This document shows, in pieces, positions 53,201 through 60,443 of a stretch of 64,000 nt of DNA (position 1 is the first letter of the stretch; each line of letters starts with the position of its first letter). The notes beneath the pieces are model-generated. The model was not told where the DNA came from, made no database searches, and saw nothing but the letters and a program-made list of their open reading frames with translations. The DNA lies in contig JAHBTO010000001.1 in NCBI GenBank assembly GCA_019638525.1, positions 310,001 to 374,000 on the forward strand, read 5' to 3'. Made by a program: the position numbers and the translations under genes. Origin of the DNA: Ferruginibacter sp. GTDB lineage: Bacteria; Bacteroidota; Bacteroidia; Chitinophagales; Chitinophagaceae.

Positions 53201-53719
53201 ATAGCTAACTGCAACAGTGCCATTTCATATACCGAAGCGCCGGAAACTATGAAACAATTTTTAAAACAAAGGTTTAGGTGGAGCTTTGGTGTAATGCAAA
53301 GTTTTTGGAAACACAGGGATGCCATCTTTAACCCATCGTATAAAAATTTTGGTATGATAGCATTGCCTAATATCCTAATCTTTCAAATTTTACTGCCTTT
53401 TTTAGCGCCGCTTGCCGACCTCATTCTTGTATTGAGCCTTTTGGCCGCCGGTTTTGGCATCATTCAATCCGATATCAGCAATATCATTTTTTATTATTTT
53501 ATTTTTACGCTGGTAGATGTAGCAGGCGCAGCCATAGCTTTTGCATTTGAAAAAGAAGATTACAAGAAACTGCTTTGGATGATACCACAACGGCTGGTTT
53601 ACCGGCAGCTTATGTATTATATCCTCATCAAATCGTTTAATCGTGCATTAAAGGGCGAATTACAAGGCTGGGGAATATTAAAAAGAACAGGAAACGTAAA
53701 AAAAGTTTCATCTGCCTGA
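50285..53719 (+). CDS. Three-domain membrane protein: GH18-type glycosidase, CE4 deacetylase and processive GT2 glycosyltransferase
   Basis: 1144 residues. Order: cytoplasmic N-terminus and helix (about 22-42); GH18-type domain (about 105-430) with the acidic motif GINIDFEELDE at about 219 and GLAGYGRDW; CE4/NodB deacetylase (about 510-700) with LTFDDGPS near 515, GNHTFTHHN near 567 (metal Asp, His, His) and FRAPYN; helix (about 737-762); GT2 synthase (about 779-1010) with IPAYNEE, VDDGSKDE near 816, CIDADTQ, LAEDCDL and the QRFRW motif of processive synthases near 994; then C-terminal helices. Topology places GH18 and CE4 outside and the GT2 inside. It could polymerise, export, deacetylate and trim a GlcNAc-type polysaccharide, like PgaB/PgaC fused. 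No neighbouring gene of that pathway is present; tatC follows by 74 bases. Confidence 0.9.
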   Translation: MSGSTQIFQTNNPTRWKRIKWTSRIILLIIFFLIVVLVLAIKNGTNPGLPDIKNRAKFYQNKLNPDNKFTLSSSLNKKYKGFRDFLVKRQREDSLKKLNAIKLHASQIRAAFYVPWQPASLTDLQKNGDKLNTIYPEWFFIDPQTYKLQTRIDSAGLASMKQKRLSIQPIFTNFNSNKKARGIGDFDGQLAHTIISNSKIRKSIIQQLVDTLSYYKLQGINIDFEELDEKNNELFTRLLKELYEALHNKDLLMTVDVSPKNEDYDYKNLTPVSDYVILMAYDQYSDATGAGPISSQKWIEEQLDWLADKIDPSKIILGLAGYGRDWVTDDDSSYVQDLNYDAVIDMAKLSNSAIQFDNDSYNLHFSYIETETDTSAEAKHSVWFTDAATTFNILRFSDDYTTAGTAMWHLGSEDPRIWNFYGRSLSSESLRKNPFDFSLLETLPINPNKKPTASGEGELLDVIYTPVKGNIKLEIDNAEMLIAEQRYVQLPSGYVYEKFAEDKTPMGPGHKIILTFDDGPSAAFTPQILKILEKEKVPATFFIIGINAEKNIPLLNREYKDGFEIGNHTFTHHNIATMSPERADLELKCTRVLLECITGHSTILFRAPYNADSEPHTFEEIEPIARSKKHNYITVGESIDPNDWDPKMNADSIYNRTIRLAEANNASIILLHDAGGDTRQPTVDALPRIIEYFKKRGCVFTTVANLMGKTRDEVMPPVKRSWINSLNFFIAEASYWTGQIVFAFFIVGIALSVGRMLFMGIIAFIQKQREKNEIAATAKPLVSIIIPAYNEEVNACRTITSLLNQDYENLVVIFVDDGSKDETYNKVQKEFAMVKNVQVFTKQNGGKASALNYGINIAHSDFVVCIDADTQLKKDAVSELMKKFTSENIAAVAGNVKVGNEVNLITRWQSIEYITSQNFDRRAFELLNCITVIPGAIGVFRKEAIIKAGYFTTDTLAEDCDLTMRLHRCGYKIANCNSAISYTEAPETMKQFLKQRFRWSFGVMQSFWKHRDAIFNPSYKNFGMIALPNILIFQILLPFLAPLADLILVLSLLAAGFGIIQSDISNIIFYYFIFTLVDVAGAAIAFAFEKEDYKKLLWMIPQRLVYRQLMYYILIKSFNRALKGELQGWGILKRTGNVKKVSSA

Positions 53720-53735
53720 TTAGCTATTAGTACTT

Positions 53736-53743
53736 TACCTTTG
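53736..53743 (+). promoter_or_regulatory. Candidate -7 promoter element for tatC
   Basis: TACCTTTG, 50 bases before the TTG at 53794. It suggests tatC is not simply read through from the fusion gene. No -33 match. Confidence 0.45.
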
Positions 53744-53793
53744 CAATCCCAGCCAAAAAATTTATAAAACAAGGCAGGATAAATTTATCATAC

Positions 53794-54678
53794 TTGGCAA
53801 CAGTAGATTCGGATAGGAAAAAGTTTTTTAAACGTATTCGCAACAGGCACGATGAAGAGCCTGAAGAGATGTCGTTTGTGGGGCACCTGGAAGCATTACG
53901 CTGGCATTTAATGCGTTCGGTAATAGCATGGCTGGTTGCTGCCATCAGCATTTTTGTATTTATAGATTGGGTGTATGATAATATTATACTGGCGCCTGCC
54001 AGCGAAAATTTTGTAACCTATGGCGCCCTGTGCAAGTTTAGCCACTGGCTGCATATTGGCGATAGCCTTTGCATGCCACCGGTAAAAATCAGGTTCCTGG
54101 TTACTGAAGTAAACGGTACTTTCACATCGGCGCTAAGCATTGCCATGATTGGCGGCATCATTGTGGCATTTCCATATTTATTTTGGGAACTATGGCGCTT
54201 TGTAAAACCAGCTTTATCGGTAAAAGAAAAAAAATATGCCCGTGGAAGCATCTTCTGGGTATCGCTTTGTTTTTTTACCGGCGCAGCTTTCGGGTATTTT
54301 CTACTGGCACCTTTCACTTTTAATTTCCTGGCATCATTTACTTTAGGTAAATCGGGCGCCATACAATACCAGCCCAGCATAAATGATTATGTAGATACGC
54401 TTAACAACCTTATACTGGGTTGCGGCATTGCATTTGAATTGCCAATATTGGCCTATGTATTAGGTAAAATAGGAATCATAAGCTCGACTTTCTTAAAAAG
54501 ATACCGCAAGTTTGCTTTTGTAGTTATATTAATTGTAGCTGCTATCATCACACCATCTCCCGACTGGACAAGTCAAACAATTGTTGCCATACCGCTTTTA
54601 TTATTGTACGAAATAAGTGTGATGATTGTAAAAAGGGTTGATAAGAAAAAAGAAAAAGAAGAAAGAGAATGGAGTTAA
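53794..54678 (+). CDS. tatC: Twin-arginine translocase subunit TatC
   Basis: 294 residues read from a TTG at 53794; an ATG at 53869 (MSFVGHLEALRWHLMRS) would give 269 residues and matches the usual TatC beginning, so both remain possible. TatC is the signal-recognition subunit of the Tat system for folded proteins. Six helices are visible. Key parts: SFVGHLEALR at the N-terminus, FPYLFWELWRFVKPAL (with the conserved Glu), FELPILAYVLGKIG and ITPSPDWTSQ. A loop of about 20 residues (APASENFVTYGALC...) is inserted in the first periplasmic loop. No tatA or tatB is nearby. rpiB follows by 95 bases under its own promoter. Confidence 0.95.
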   Translation: MATVDSDRKKFFKRIRNRHDEEPEEMSFVGHLEALRWHLMRSVIAWLVAAISIFVFIDWVYDNIILAPASENFVTYGALCKFSHWLHIGDSLCMPPVKIRFLVTEVNGTFTSALSIAMIGGIIVAFPYLFWELWRFVKPALSVKEKKYARGSIFWVSLCFFTGAAFGYFLLAPFTFNFLASFTLGKSGAIQYQPSINDYVDTLNNLILGCGIAFELPILAYVLGKIGIISSTFLKRYRKFAFVVILIVAAIITPSPDWTSQTIVAIPLLLLYEISVMIVKRVDKKKEKEEREWS

Positions 54679-54703
54679 TTTAAGAGCATTTTATACAATG
54701 TAT

Positions 54704-54735
54704 GTTGTGCGTTAAAATGCTTTTAAGTAACTTTG
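54704..54735 (+). promoter_or_regulatory. Promoter for rpiB
   Basis: GTTG (54704-54707), a 20-base spacer, then TAACTTTG (54728-54735). Both half-sites match the Bacteroidota promoter. The ATG is 38 bases downstream, and the promoter lies inside a longer in-frame extension, which supports the start at 54774. Confidence 0.6.
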
Positions 54736-54773
54736 ATTTGCATCTTCATCAATCAACTTTTAATTACAGCATT

Positions 54774-55223
54774 ATGTCTCCCTTCAATTTAAAATTACCC
54801 ATTGCCATCGGTTGCGATCATGCCGGGTTTGATTGCAAAGAAGACCTTATTTCTGTATTAGAAGGCGAAGGCCTCTCTTTTACTGATTTTGGAACATATA
54901 ATAAAGACTCAGTTGATTATCCCGATTTTGCACACCCGGTTGCTAATGCTGTAGAAAGAGGCGAAGCTGCTTTTGGAATTTTACTTTGTGGCAGCGCCAA
55001 TGGTGTGGCCATGACGGCAAACAAGCACAAAGGCATAAGGGCAGCAATTTGCTGGGGCGAAGAACTGGCCGAACTGGCTCGTAAGCACAATGATGCCAAC
55101 ATCATTTGTATACCGGCACGTTTTGTTCGTGATGGCACCGCAGAAAAAATGCTTGATATTTTTATGAATACTGAGTTTGAAGGCGGCAGGCACGAAAGAA
55201 GGGTTGAAAAGATTGCTTGTTAA
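54774..55223 (+). CDS. rpiB: Ribose 5-phosphate isomerase B
   Basis: 149 residues from the ATG giving MSPFNLKLPIAIGCDHAGF. It interconverts ribose 5-phosphate and ribulose 5-phosphate. GCDHAGFDCKEDL at the N-terminus, DYPDFAHPVANAV, GILLCGSANGVAMTANKHKGIRAA (substrate loop with the catalytic Cys) and ARKHNDANIICIPARFV match RpiB. It has its own promoter. An M28 peptidase gene follows 111 bases on. Confidence 0.95.
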   Translation: MSPFNLKLPIAIGCDHAGFDCKEDLISVLEGEGLSFTDFGTYNKDSVDYPDFAHPVANAVERGEAAFGILLCGSANGVAMTANKHKGIRAAICWGEELAELARKHNDANIICIPARFVRDGTAEKMLDIFMNTEFEGGRHERRVEKIAC

Positions 55224-55334
55224 TTTTTTGCATCCGTATATGCATAAATTTCAAACTACGCTCCCACCGTTCATATAAAACACAAATAGCTATTACAGCT
55301 AAATACTTATTTTGCCTTTCACTAAAATAATAAA

Positions 55335-56918
55335 ATGAAAAAATTAGTATCTATCATCTGCCTTATGGCAGTCATCAATGTATCATTTGCACAGGCCGAT
55401 ACACAGGAAAAATATGCCGGCCATATTACCGGTAAAAACCTTGCCAAACACCTAAACATAATTGCCAGCGCCGATATGCAAGGCCGTGAAACCGGCACCG
55501 AAGGCCAGCGTAAAGCTGCGGCCTATATCCAAAGCCAGTTTAAAGCCATGGGCCTAAAACCTATACCGGCATTAAACGGTTACCAGCAGTTTTACCCGCT
55601 TTACCAGGATAGCCTTGTAGAGGCTGAACTTGAAATTAACGGTAAAGATGCAGTTAATGGTACCGATTACAACATACCACTTAATGGCAACCAAAGCGGA
55701 GAATTTAAAAGCAAAGAAATTGTTGTAGCAGGTTACGGTATTGATGATGAAAAATACAGCGACTATACCGGGCTTAATGTAAAAGGAAAAACCGTTATCA
55801 TTTTTTTGGGCGAACCTAAAAAAGACGGTAAATATTTTTTAAGTGGCAACAACCGTTTCAGCGAATGGACATTTCCGGGCATCACAAAAAAACTGGCCAC
55901 TGCTGCAGCAAAAGGTGCTGCCGGTATGTTGATTGTTAATCCACGACAGGAATCATTTAACGAACGGGTTGTAGCAAACGGTAAAAAAACCGGTGTGTAT
56001 TATCCACGTGAAGAATTAAAAGAAAAAACTGTAAGCTATGCCCTGCTATCACATGTATTTGCCAAAAGCCTTATAGGCGATAGTTTTGATAAGATGCTTT
56101 CAGCCGTAAAAACAAACAGCATTTTTGACAAAGAATGGTATGTAAGAAAAAAAGTAAAAGTTGAGTTGGAACTTAAAAAAGAACGTAACATTATACAAGC
56201 AAGCAATGTGGCAGGCATTATTGAAGGCACCGATAAAAAAGACGAGTATGTTTTTTTAACTGCACATTACGATCACCTGGGTATGCACAATGGAAAAATA
56301 TATTATGGCGCCGATGATGATGGCAGCGGTACCTGTGCTGTTATTACCATGGCCGAAGCTTTTGTGAAAGCTGCAGCTGATGGCATTAGGCCACGTAGAA
56401 CAATTGTGTTTATGACGGTTAGCGGCGAAGAAAAAGGATTATGGGGCAGCGAATATTATAGTGATCATCCTTTTTACCCATTGGATAAAACAACGGTAGA
56501 TTTAAATACCGATATGATTGGAAGGATAGATACAGAACGTATGAAAGACGATACTTTAAATTATGTGTACGTAATTGGCCACGATAAACTGAGCAGCGAC
56601 CTGTCCATCATTAACGAAGGCGTAAATAAAAAATATACCAACCTGGTATTGGATTATAAGTTTGACGACCCCGCCGACCCCAACCGAATTTATTTCCGAA
56701 GCGATCATTTTAATTTTGCCCGCAAAGGCGTACCTGTATTATTTTTTTATGATGGTATGCTGCAGGCCGATTATCATAAACCAACCGATACCGTTGATAA
56801 AATAACCTGGAACCTGTACGAAAAAAGAGCCCGTATGATTTTTCATACCGCATGGGAAATGGCCAACCGTGATGATATGCTTAAAAGGGATTTACCTTTA
56901 AATATGGGAACAAGATAA
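55335..56918 (+). CDS. M28 family aminopeptidase, secreted
   Basis: 527 residues. Signal peptide (SIICLMAVINVSFAQ). An N-terminal region, a protease-associated domain inserted at about 120-270 (GYGIDDEKYSDYTGLNVKG, KGAAGMLIVNPRQE), and the di-zinc peptidase domain from about 280: TAHYDHLGMHN (first His), YGADDDGSGTCAVI (Asp), SGEEKGLWGSEYY (Glu pair), NTDMIGR (Asp) and FRSDHFNFARKGVP (last His). All five metal ligands are visible, so it should be active. It releases amino acids from N-termini of peptides outside the inner membrane. A strong bidirectional terminator follows. Confidence 0.92.
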   Translation: MKKLVSIICLMAVINVSFAQADTQEKYAGHITGKNLAKHLNIIASADMQGRETGTEGQRKAAAYIQSQFKAMGLKPIPALNGYQQFYPLYQDSLVEAELEINGKDAVNGTDYNIPLNGNQSGEFKSKEIVVAGYGIDDEKYSDYTGLNVKGKTVIIFLGEPKKDGKYFLSGNNRFSEWTFPGITKKLATAAAKGAAGMLIVNPRQESFNERVVANGKKTGVYYPREELKEKTVSYALLSHVFAKSLIGDSFDKMLSAVKTNSIFDKEWYVRKKVKVELELKKERNIIQASNVAGIIEGTDKKDEYVFLTAHYDHLGMHNGKIYYGADDDGSGTCAVITMAEAFVKAAADGIRPRRTIVFMTVSGEEKGLWGSEYYSDHPFYPLDKTTVDLNTDMIGRIDTERMKDDTLNYVYVIGHDKLSSDLSIINEGVNKKYTNLVLDYKFDDPADPNRIYFRSDHFNFARKGVPVLFFYDGMLQADYHKPTDTVDKITWNLYEKRARMIFHTAWEMANRDDMLKRDLPLNMGTR

Positions 56919-56938
56919 TTTGCTGAAGAAAAAAATTT

Positions 56939-56979
56939 AAAAGCCACTGCATAATATTTGAGAATATGCAGTGGCTTTT
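56939..56979. terminator. Bidirectional Rho-independent terminator
   Basis: AAAAGCCACTGCATA (56939-56953) pairs perfectly with TATGCAGTGGCTTTT (56965-56979), 15 pairs and an 11-base loop, with T-runs on both strands. It ends the M28 gene and the convergent M1 peptidase gene. Confidence 0.88.
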
Positions 56980-57009
56980 TTATACTTACAACTTTTTAAA
57001 AATGCAACT

Positions 57010-58875
57010 TTACTTTACTTCCATTTCATTATCCTTCTTATTGATATCGGGTACATGGCTGCTGCCCAGTTTTACAAGCTTAATTTTTTTGAGCGAAGTA
57101 AAATTTACCTGGCTTAATGTATTTCCTTTTTCCCAAACGGCAATGCTTTGGTGAAATTGCTGAGTACTGCCATCTGTATAAATAACTGTTATATCAACCG
57201 GCACAGGTTTGGCTCCCTTGCTTTGTATGGTAACCTGTTTTTTATTTCTTTTTTCAACAACTTTTGCAATAGCAAGGTCGGGTACACCATCATCAAAAAA
57301 CCATCGCTTCCAAAACCAATCAAGGTTTTTACCACTGCCTTCGTTCATACTAAAGAAAAAATCGTAAGGTATGGGATGCTTACCCGCCCAGTTACGAAAA
57401 TAATTATGCAGGCCTTTATAAAATAAATCATCGCCCAGCATATCTTTTACAAACAGGTAACCCATGGCTGGTTTGGGATAACTGTTGATAAACATCGCTG
57501 TACCGTTCTCCTGCGTAGTTAATGTTACAATGGGCATATCAATTTCATTGCCTGCAGTATTTTCTACCGGCGCCACACCGTACAGGTCAACAATGCTTGA
57601 ATCAATCATGGGCGATATAAGCCATTCGCCAATAGTGGCCCATCCCTCATCCATCCATCCGTACTTGGTTTCGTTGATGCCCATATAAAAAGGAAACATG
57701 GTATGAAAAATTTCATGAGTGGTAAGTTCAATACTTTCTGCCCTGTCTTCAACCGGGTTGTCGTTAACCATCATCGGGTATTCCATCTGGTCTAACCCGT
57801 CAAAAACCGTTTCGTGACTATAAGGATATGGCCATTTAGGAAAACGATAACTCATGGCTTCAATGGTTTTATGTGCATCGGAAGCTACATTAAAATAATC
57901 TTTATGAATGGGGTTAAAAACTGCATCCACCCTTGTTCGGCGGCCGGTAGCTTTATCTACAACAAGGCTTGAGCTTTGCCAAACATAATGATTGCTCAAT
58001 GCAAAAACGGCATCAGTAACATTATCTGCTTCAAACACCCAGGTATGAGTGTTGCCGGGTTTTACAATGCCGCCGGTTTTTACATCGTTGCTATCAATGA
58101 TAATAATAACAGCATCGCCGGTTTGGGCTTGCAGTATGCGCTGCAGGTATTTACTTTCAAAAAGATCGGCGGCATTTTTTAAATCACCTGTGGCCCAAAC
58201 GATATAATTGCCCGGTACGGTGATAGAAGTTTTAAAGTGGCAGAAGTCGTTATAAAATTCCTGTGTGCCTAGATAAGGATTCATGTTCCATCCGTCGATA
58301 TCATCGTACACGGCAATACGTGGAAAATAATAAGCGATGAAGTATGCCCCATCGGCCACCTCTCCGGTACGTATATGCGATTTTTTATTGAGCGTGTACG
58401 AAAACCCGATGGTAAACTTTATGGTTTGCCCCGGCGCCAATGGTTTTATCTTAACCATCATATTGGTTGCATCTATGTGGTATTTTTTTGCGTCAATCGT
58501 TTCTTCATCGGCAAGTATCTTTTCTATCTGCACGCCATCGGTTACATCATCGCTATGAATGTTCATTAACCGGGGCGAACCTTTTTTATAAATATTGGGA
58601 TAAAGTTTAAATACTACCGTCTTTAAAGTATCGGGGCTGTTATTGGTATATTTTATTTCTTCGGTACCACTTACCAGCCTTGTAGATGGTTGAAAGTTAA
58701 CGGCTATATCATACGATGCATGGTTTTGCCAGTAGTTTTTGCCCGGCTTACCATTCATGCTACGGGTGCCTTTATCATAAGCCCTTTGTATGTTTAGTGG
58801 AATGGGCAATGTTGTTTGCGCCATTGTGTATTGCAACATAAACAACAGTAGAGGTGCACCTAAATATTTTTTCAT
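57010..58875 (-). CDS. M1 family metallopeptidase, secreted
   Basis: 621 residues with a signal peptide (LLLFMLQYTMAQ). N-terminal beta-sandwich (ASYDIAVNFQPSTRLVSGTEEI), then the thermolysin-like domain: HEIFHTMFPFYMG (HExxH) and the third zinc ligand Glu in YGWMDEGWATIGEW (18 residues on). The exopeptidase motif GxMEN is here DQMEYPMMV, retaining Met-Glu but not the Asn, as is usual in this Bacteroidota branch. A C-terminal beta domain (VPVDITVIYTDGSTQQF) ends the protein. It should be an aminopeptidase in the periplasm or outside the cell. Ends at the shared terminator. Confidence 0.9.
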   Translation of the reverse strand: MKKYLGAPLLLFMLQYTMAQTTLPIPLNIQRAYDKGTRSMNGKPGKNYWQNHASYDIAVNFQPSTRLVSGTEEIKYTNNSPDTLKTVVFKLYPNIYKKGSPRLMNIHSDDVTDGVQIEKILADEETIDAKKYHIDATNMMVKIKPLAPGQTIKFTIGFSYTLNKKSHIRTGEVADGAYFIAYYFPRIAVYDDIDGWNMNPYLGTQEFYNDFCHFKTSITVPGNYIVWATGDLKNAADLFESKYLQRILQAQTGDAVIIIIDSNDVKTGGIVKPGNTHTWVFEADNVTDAVFALSNHYVWQSSSLVVDKATGRRTRVDAVFNPIHKDYFNVASDAHKTIEAMSYRFPKWPYPYSHETVFDGLDQMEYPMMVNDNPVEDRAESIELTTHEIFHTMFPFYMGINETKYGWMDEGWATIGEWLISPMIDSSIVDLYGVAPVENTAGNEIDMPIVTLTTQENGTAMFINSYPKPAMGYLFVKDMLGDDLFYKGLHNYFRNWAGKHPIPYDFFFSMNEGSGKNLDWFWKRWFFDDGVPDLAIAKVVEKRNKKQVTIQSKGAKPVPVDITVIYTDGSTQQFHQSIAVWEKGNTLSQVNFTSLKKIKLVKLGSSHVPDINKKDNEMEVK

Positions 58876-58933
58876 CGCTTTTTATTTTAAAGGTATGATA
58901 AAAGATGCGATGAAATTATTGGATTATAAATGC

Positions 58934-58965
58934 AAAGGGCGCCAATAATTTATTTAGCGCCCTTT
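58934..58965 (-). terminator. Probable terminator hairpin after the DHS-like gene
   Basis: AAAGGGCGC (58934-58942) pairs with GCGCCCTTT (58957-58965), 9 pairs with a 14-base loop, 20 bases after the DHS-like stop codon on the minus strand. The T-run after it on that strand is weak. Confidence 0.5.
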
Positions 58966-58984
58966 TATAAAATTTAAAATAAAA

Positions 58985-59959
58985 TCACCAACCCAACACC
59001 CATGCAAAAATGAGCGGTGCCACAATGGTGGCATCACTTTCTACAATAAATTTTGGTGTGTTGATATCGAGTTTGCCCCAGGTAATTTTTTCGTTGGGCA
59101 CAGCACCAGAATAACTTCCGTAAGAAGTTGTTGAATCGCTTATCTGGCAAAAATAACTCCAGAATGGTACGTCATGCCATTCCAAATCCTGGTACATCAT
59201 GGGTACCACACAGATAGGAAAATCGCCGGCAATACCGCCGCCAATCTGGAAAAAGCCTACGCCTTTACCCGAAGAATTATTGCGGTACCAGTCGGCCAGC
59301 CAAACCATGTATTCAATGCCACTCTTCATAGTGGTAGCTTTCATTTCGTTTTTAATAATATAGCTGGCAAAAATATTTCCCATGGTACTGTCTTCCCAAC
59401 CGGGGCAAACAATGGGGATGTTTTTTTCTGCCGCTGCCAGCATCCAACTATTTTTTGGATCTATCTCGTAGTATTGTTTAAGCACACCGCTCAACAGCAT
59501 TTTATACATGAACTCATGAGGAAAATAACGTTCGCCTTTTTCATCAGCATCTTTCCAAACCTTATGTATGTGCTGCTGAATTCTTCTGAAAGCTTCTTCT
59601 TCGGGGATACAGGTATCGGTAACACGGTTATAATGGTTCTCCAGCAAATCCCATTCTTCTTGCGGTGATAGGTCCCTGTAGTTAGGCACTCTTTTGTAAT
59701 GGCTGTGTGCTACCAGGTTCATGATGTCTTCTTCAAGATTGGCGCCGGTGCAACTGATGATAGCTACTTTATCCTGCCGTATCATTTCTGCAAGGCTAAT
59801 ACCCAACTCTGCCGTACTCATAGCGCCAGCAAGGGTTATCATCATTTTACCGCCTTCATTTAAATGTGATTCGTACCCTTTTGCTGCATCCATTAAAGCT
59901 GCTGCATTAAAATGCCTGTAATGATGTTCAATAAAATTACTGATAGGTCCTTTGGTCAT
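58985..59959 (-). CDS. Deoxyhypusine synthase-like protein
   Basis: 324 residues. Homologous to deoxyhypusine synthase: MITLAGAMSTAELG, the NAD/spermidine region ISCTGANLEEDIMN, IVCPGWEDSTMGN, FFQIGGGIAGDFP, and the active-site end SYSGAVPNEKITWGKLD, where the Lys in WGK is the one that becomes bound to the aminobutyl group. In archaea and eukaryotes DHS modifies eIF5A, but bacteria have no eIF5A, and related bacterial proteins have been assigned as homospermidine synthase or left unassigned. A polyamine-linked reaction is likely from the retained Lys, but the acceptor is unknown. It has a TATTTTTG promoter element 34 bases upstream. Confidence 0.85.
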   Translation of the reverse strand: MTKGPISNFIEHHYRHFNAAALMDAAKGYESHLNEGGKMMITLAGAMSTAELGISLAEMIRQDKVAIISCTGANLEEDIMNLVAHSHYKRVPNYRDLSPQEEWDLLENHYNRVTDTCIPEEEAFRRIQQHIHKVWKDADEKGERYFPHEFMYKMLLSGVLKQYYEIDPKNSWMLAAAEKNIPIVCPGWEDSTMGNIFASYIIKNEMKATTMKSGIEYMVWLADWYRNNSSGKGVGFFQIGGGIAGDFPICVVPMMYQDLEWHDVPFWSYFCQISDSTTSYGSYSGAVPNEKITWGKLDINTPKFIVESDATIVAPLIFAWVLGW

Positions 59960-59993
59960 GATAAAATTTTAAATTGTACTTATAATAAAAAAG

Positions 59994-60001
59994 CAAAAAT
60001 A
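59994..60001 (-). promoter_or_regulatory. Candidate -7 promoter element for the DHS-like gene
   Basis: Minus strand TATTTTTG, 34 bases before the ATG at 59959. No -33 match at the usual spacing. Confidence 0.4.
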
Positions 60002-60412
60002 ATTTCTTTTTGTTACCCATTAAGCAACAAAACTAACTATTAACATGCAGTGCTATTAATTTATTTAGAAAAAATATTTTTTAACCCGAATGGTATAATA
60101 AGTTATAATTTACTTTTTTTACTTCTCCCCCCAAAAAACAGAATTTCGAATAAGCTGTAGTACTTATGTAGCTTTAACAATAGTTATCTTACAACAATTC
60201 AACACATTTCAACTATTAATTTATATCGATGAAAATATTGAGGGATTGTGTATTTGAATAAAAAATAAATGTAAGTAATATGGTTAGCATCATATACAAT
60301 TTGCAATAGCTGTGTTTTTTAAAAATCAAACATAACAGATAAACGTTACAGTTTACTTTTTTTAATATTGGCATTTTAAAAGAAGTAACGCACTATTTAA
60401 TAATAAACTAAG

Positions 60413-60420
60413 TACATTTG
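60413..60420 (+). promoter_or_regulatory. Candidate -7 promoter element for the nuclease lipoprotein
   Basis: TACATTTG, 23 bases before the ATG at 60444. No -33 match. Confidence 0.4.
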
Positions 60421-60443
60421 TTACTTGTTCAAAATAATCAAGC

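Larger units (their letters stand above)
59960..60443. other. Intergenic region of 484 bases, AT-rich
   Basis: Divergent region between the DHS-like gene and the nuclease lipoprotein. It holds a minus-strand TATTTTTG element at 59994-60001 and a plus-strand TACATTTG element at 60413-60420. The centre (60030-60400) has no open reading frame, repeat or stable hairpin that I can support. Confidence 0.6.
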
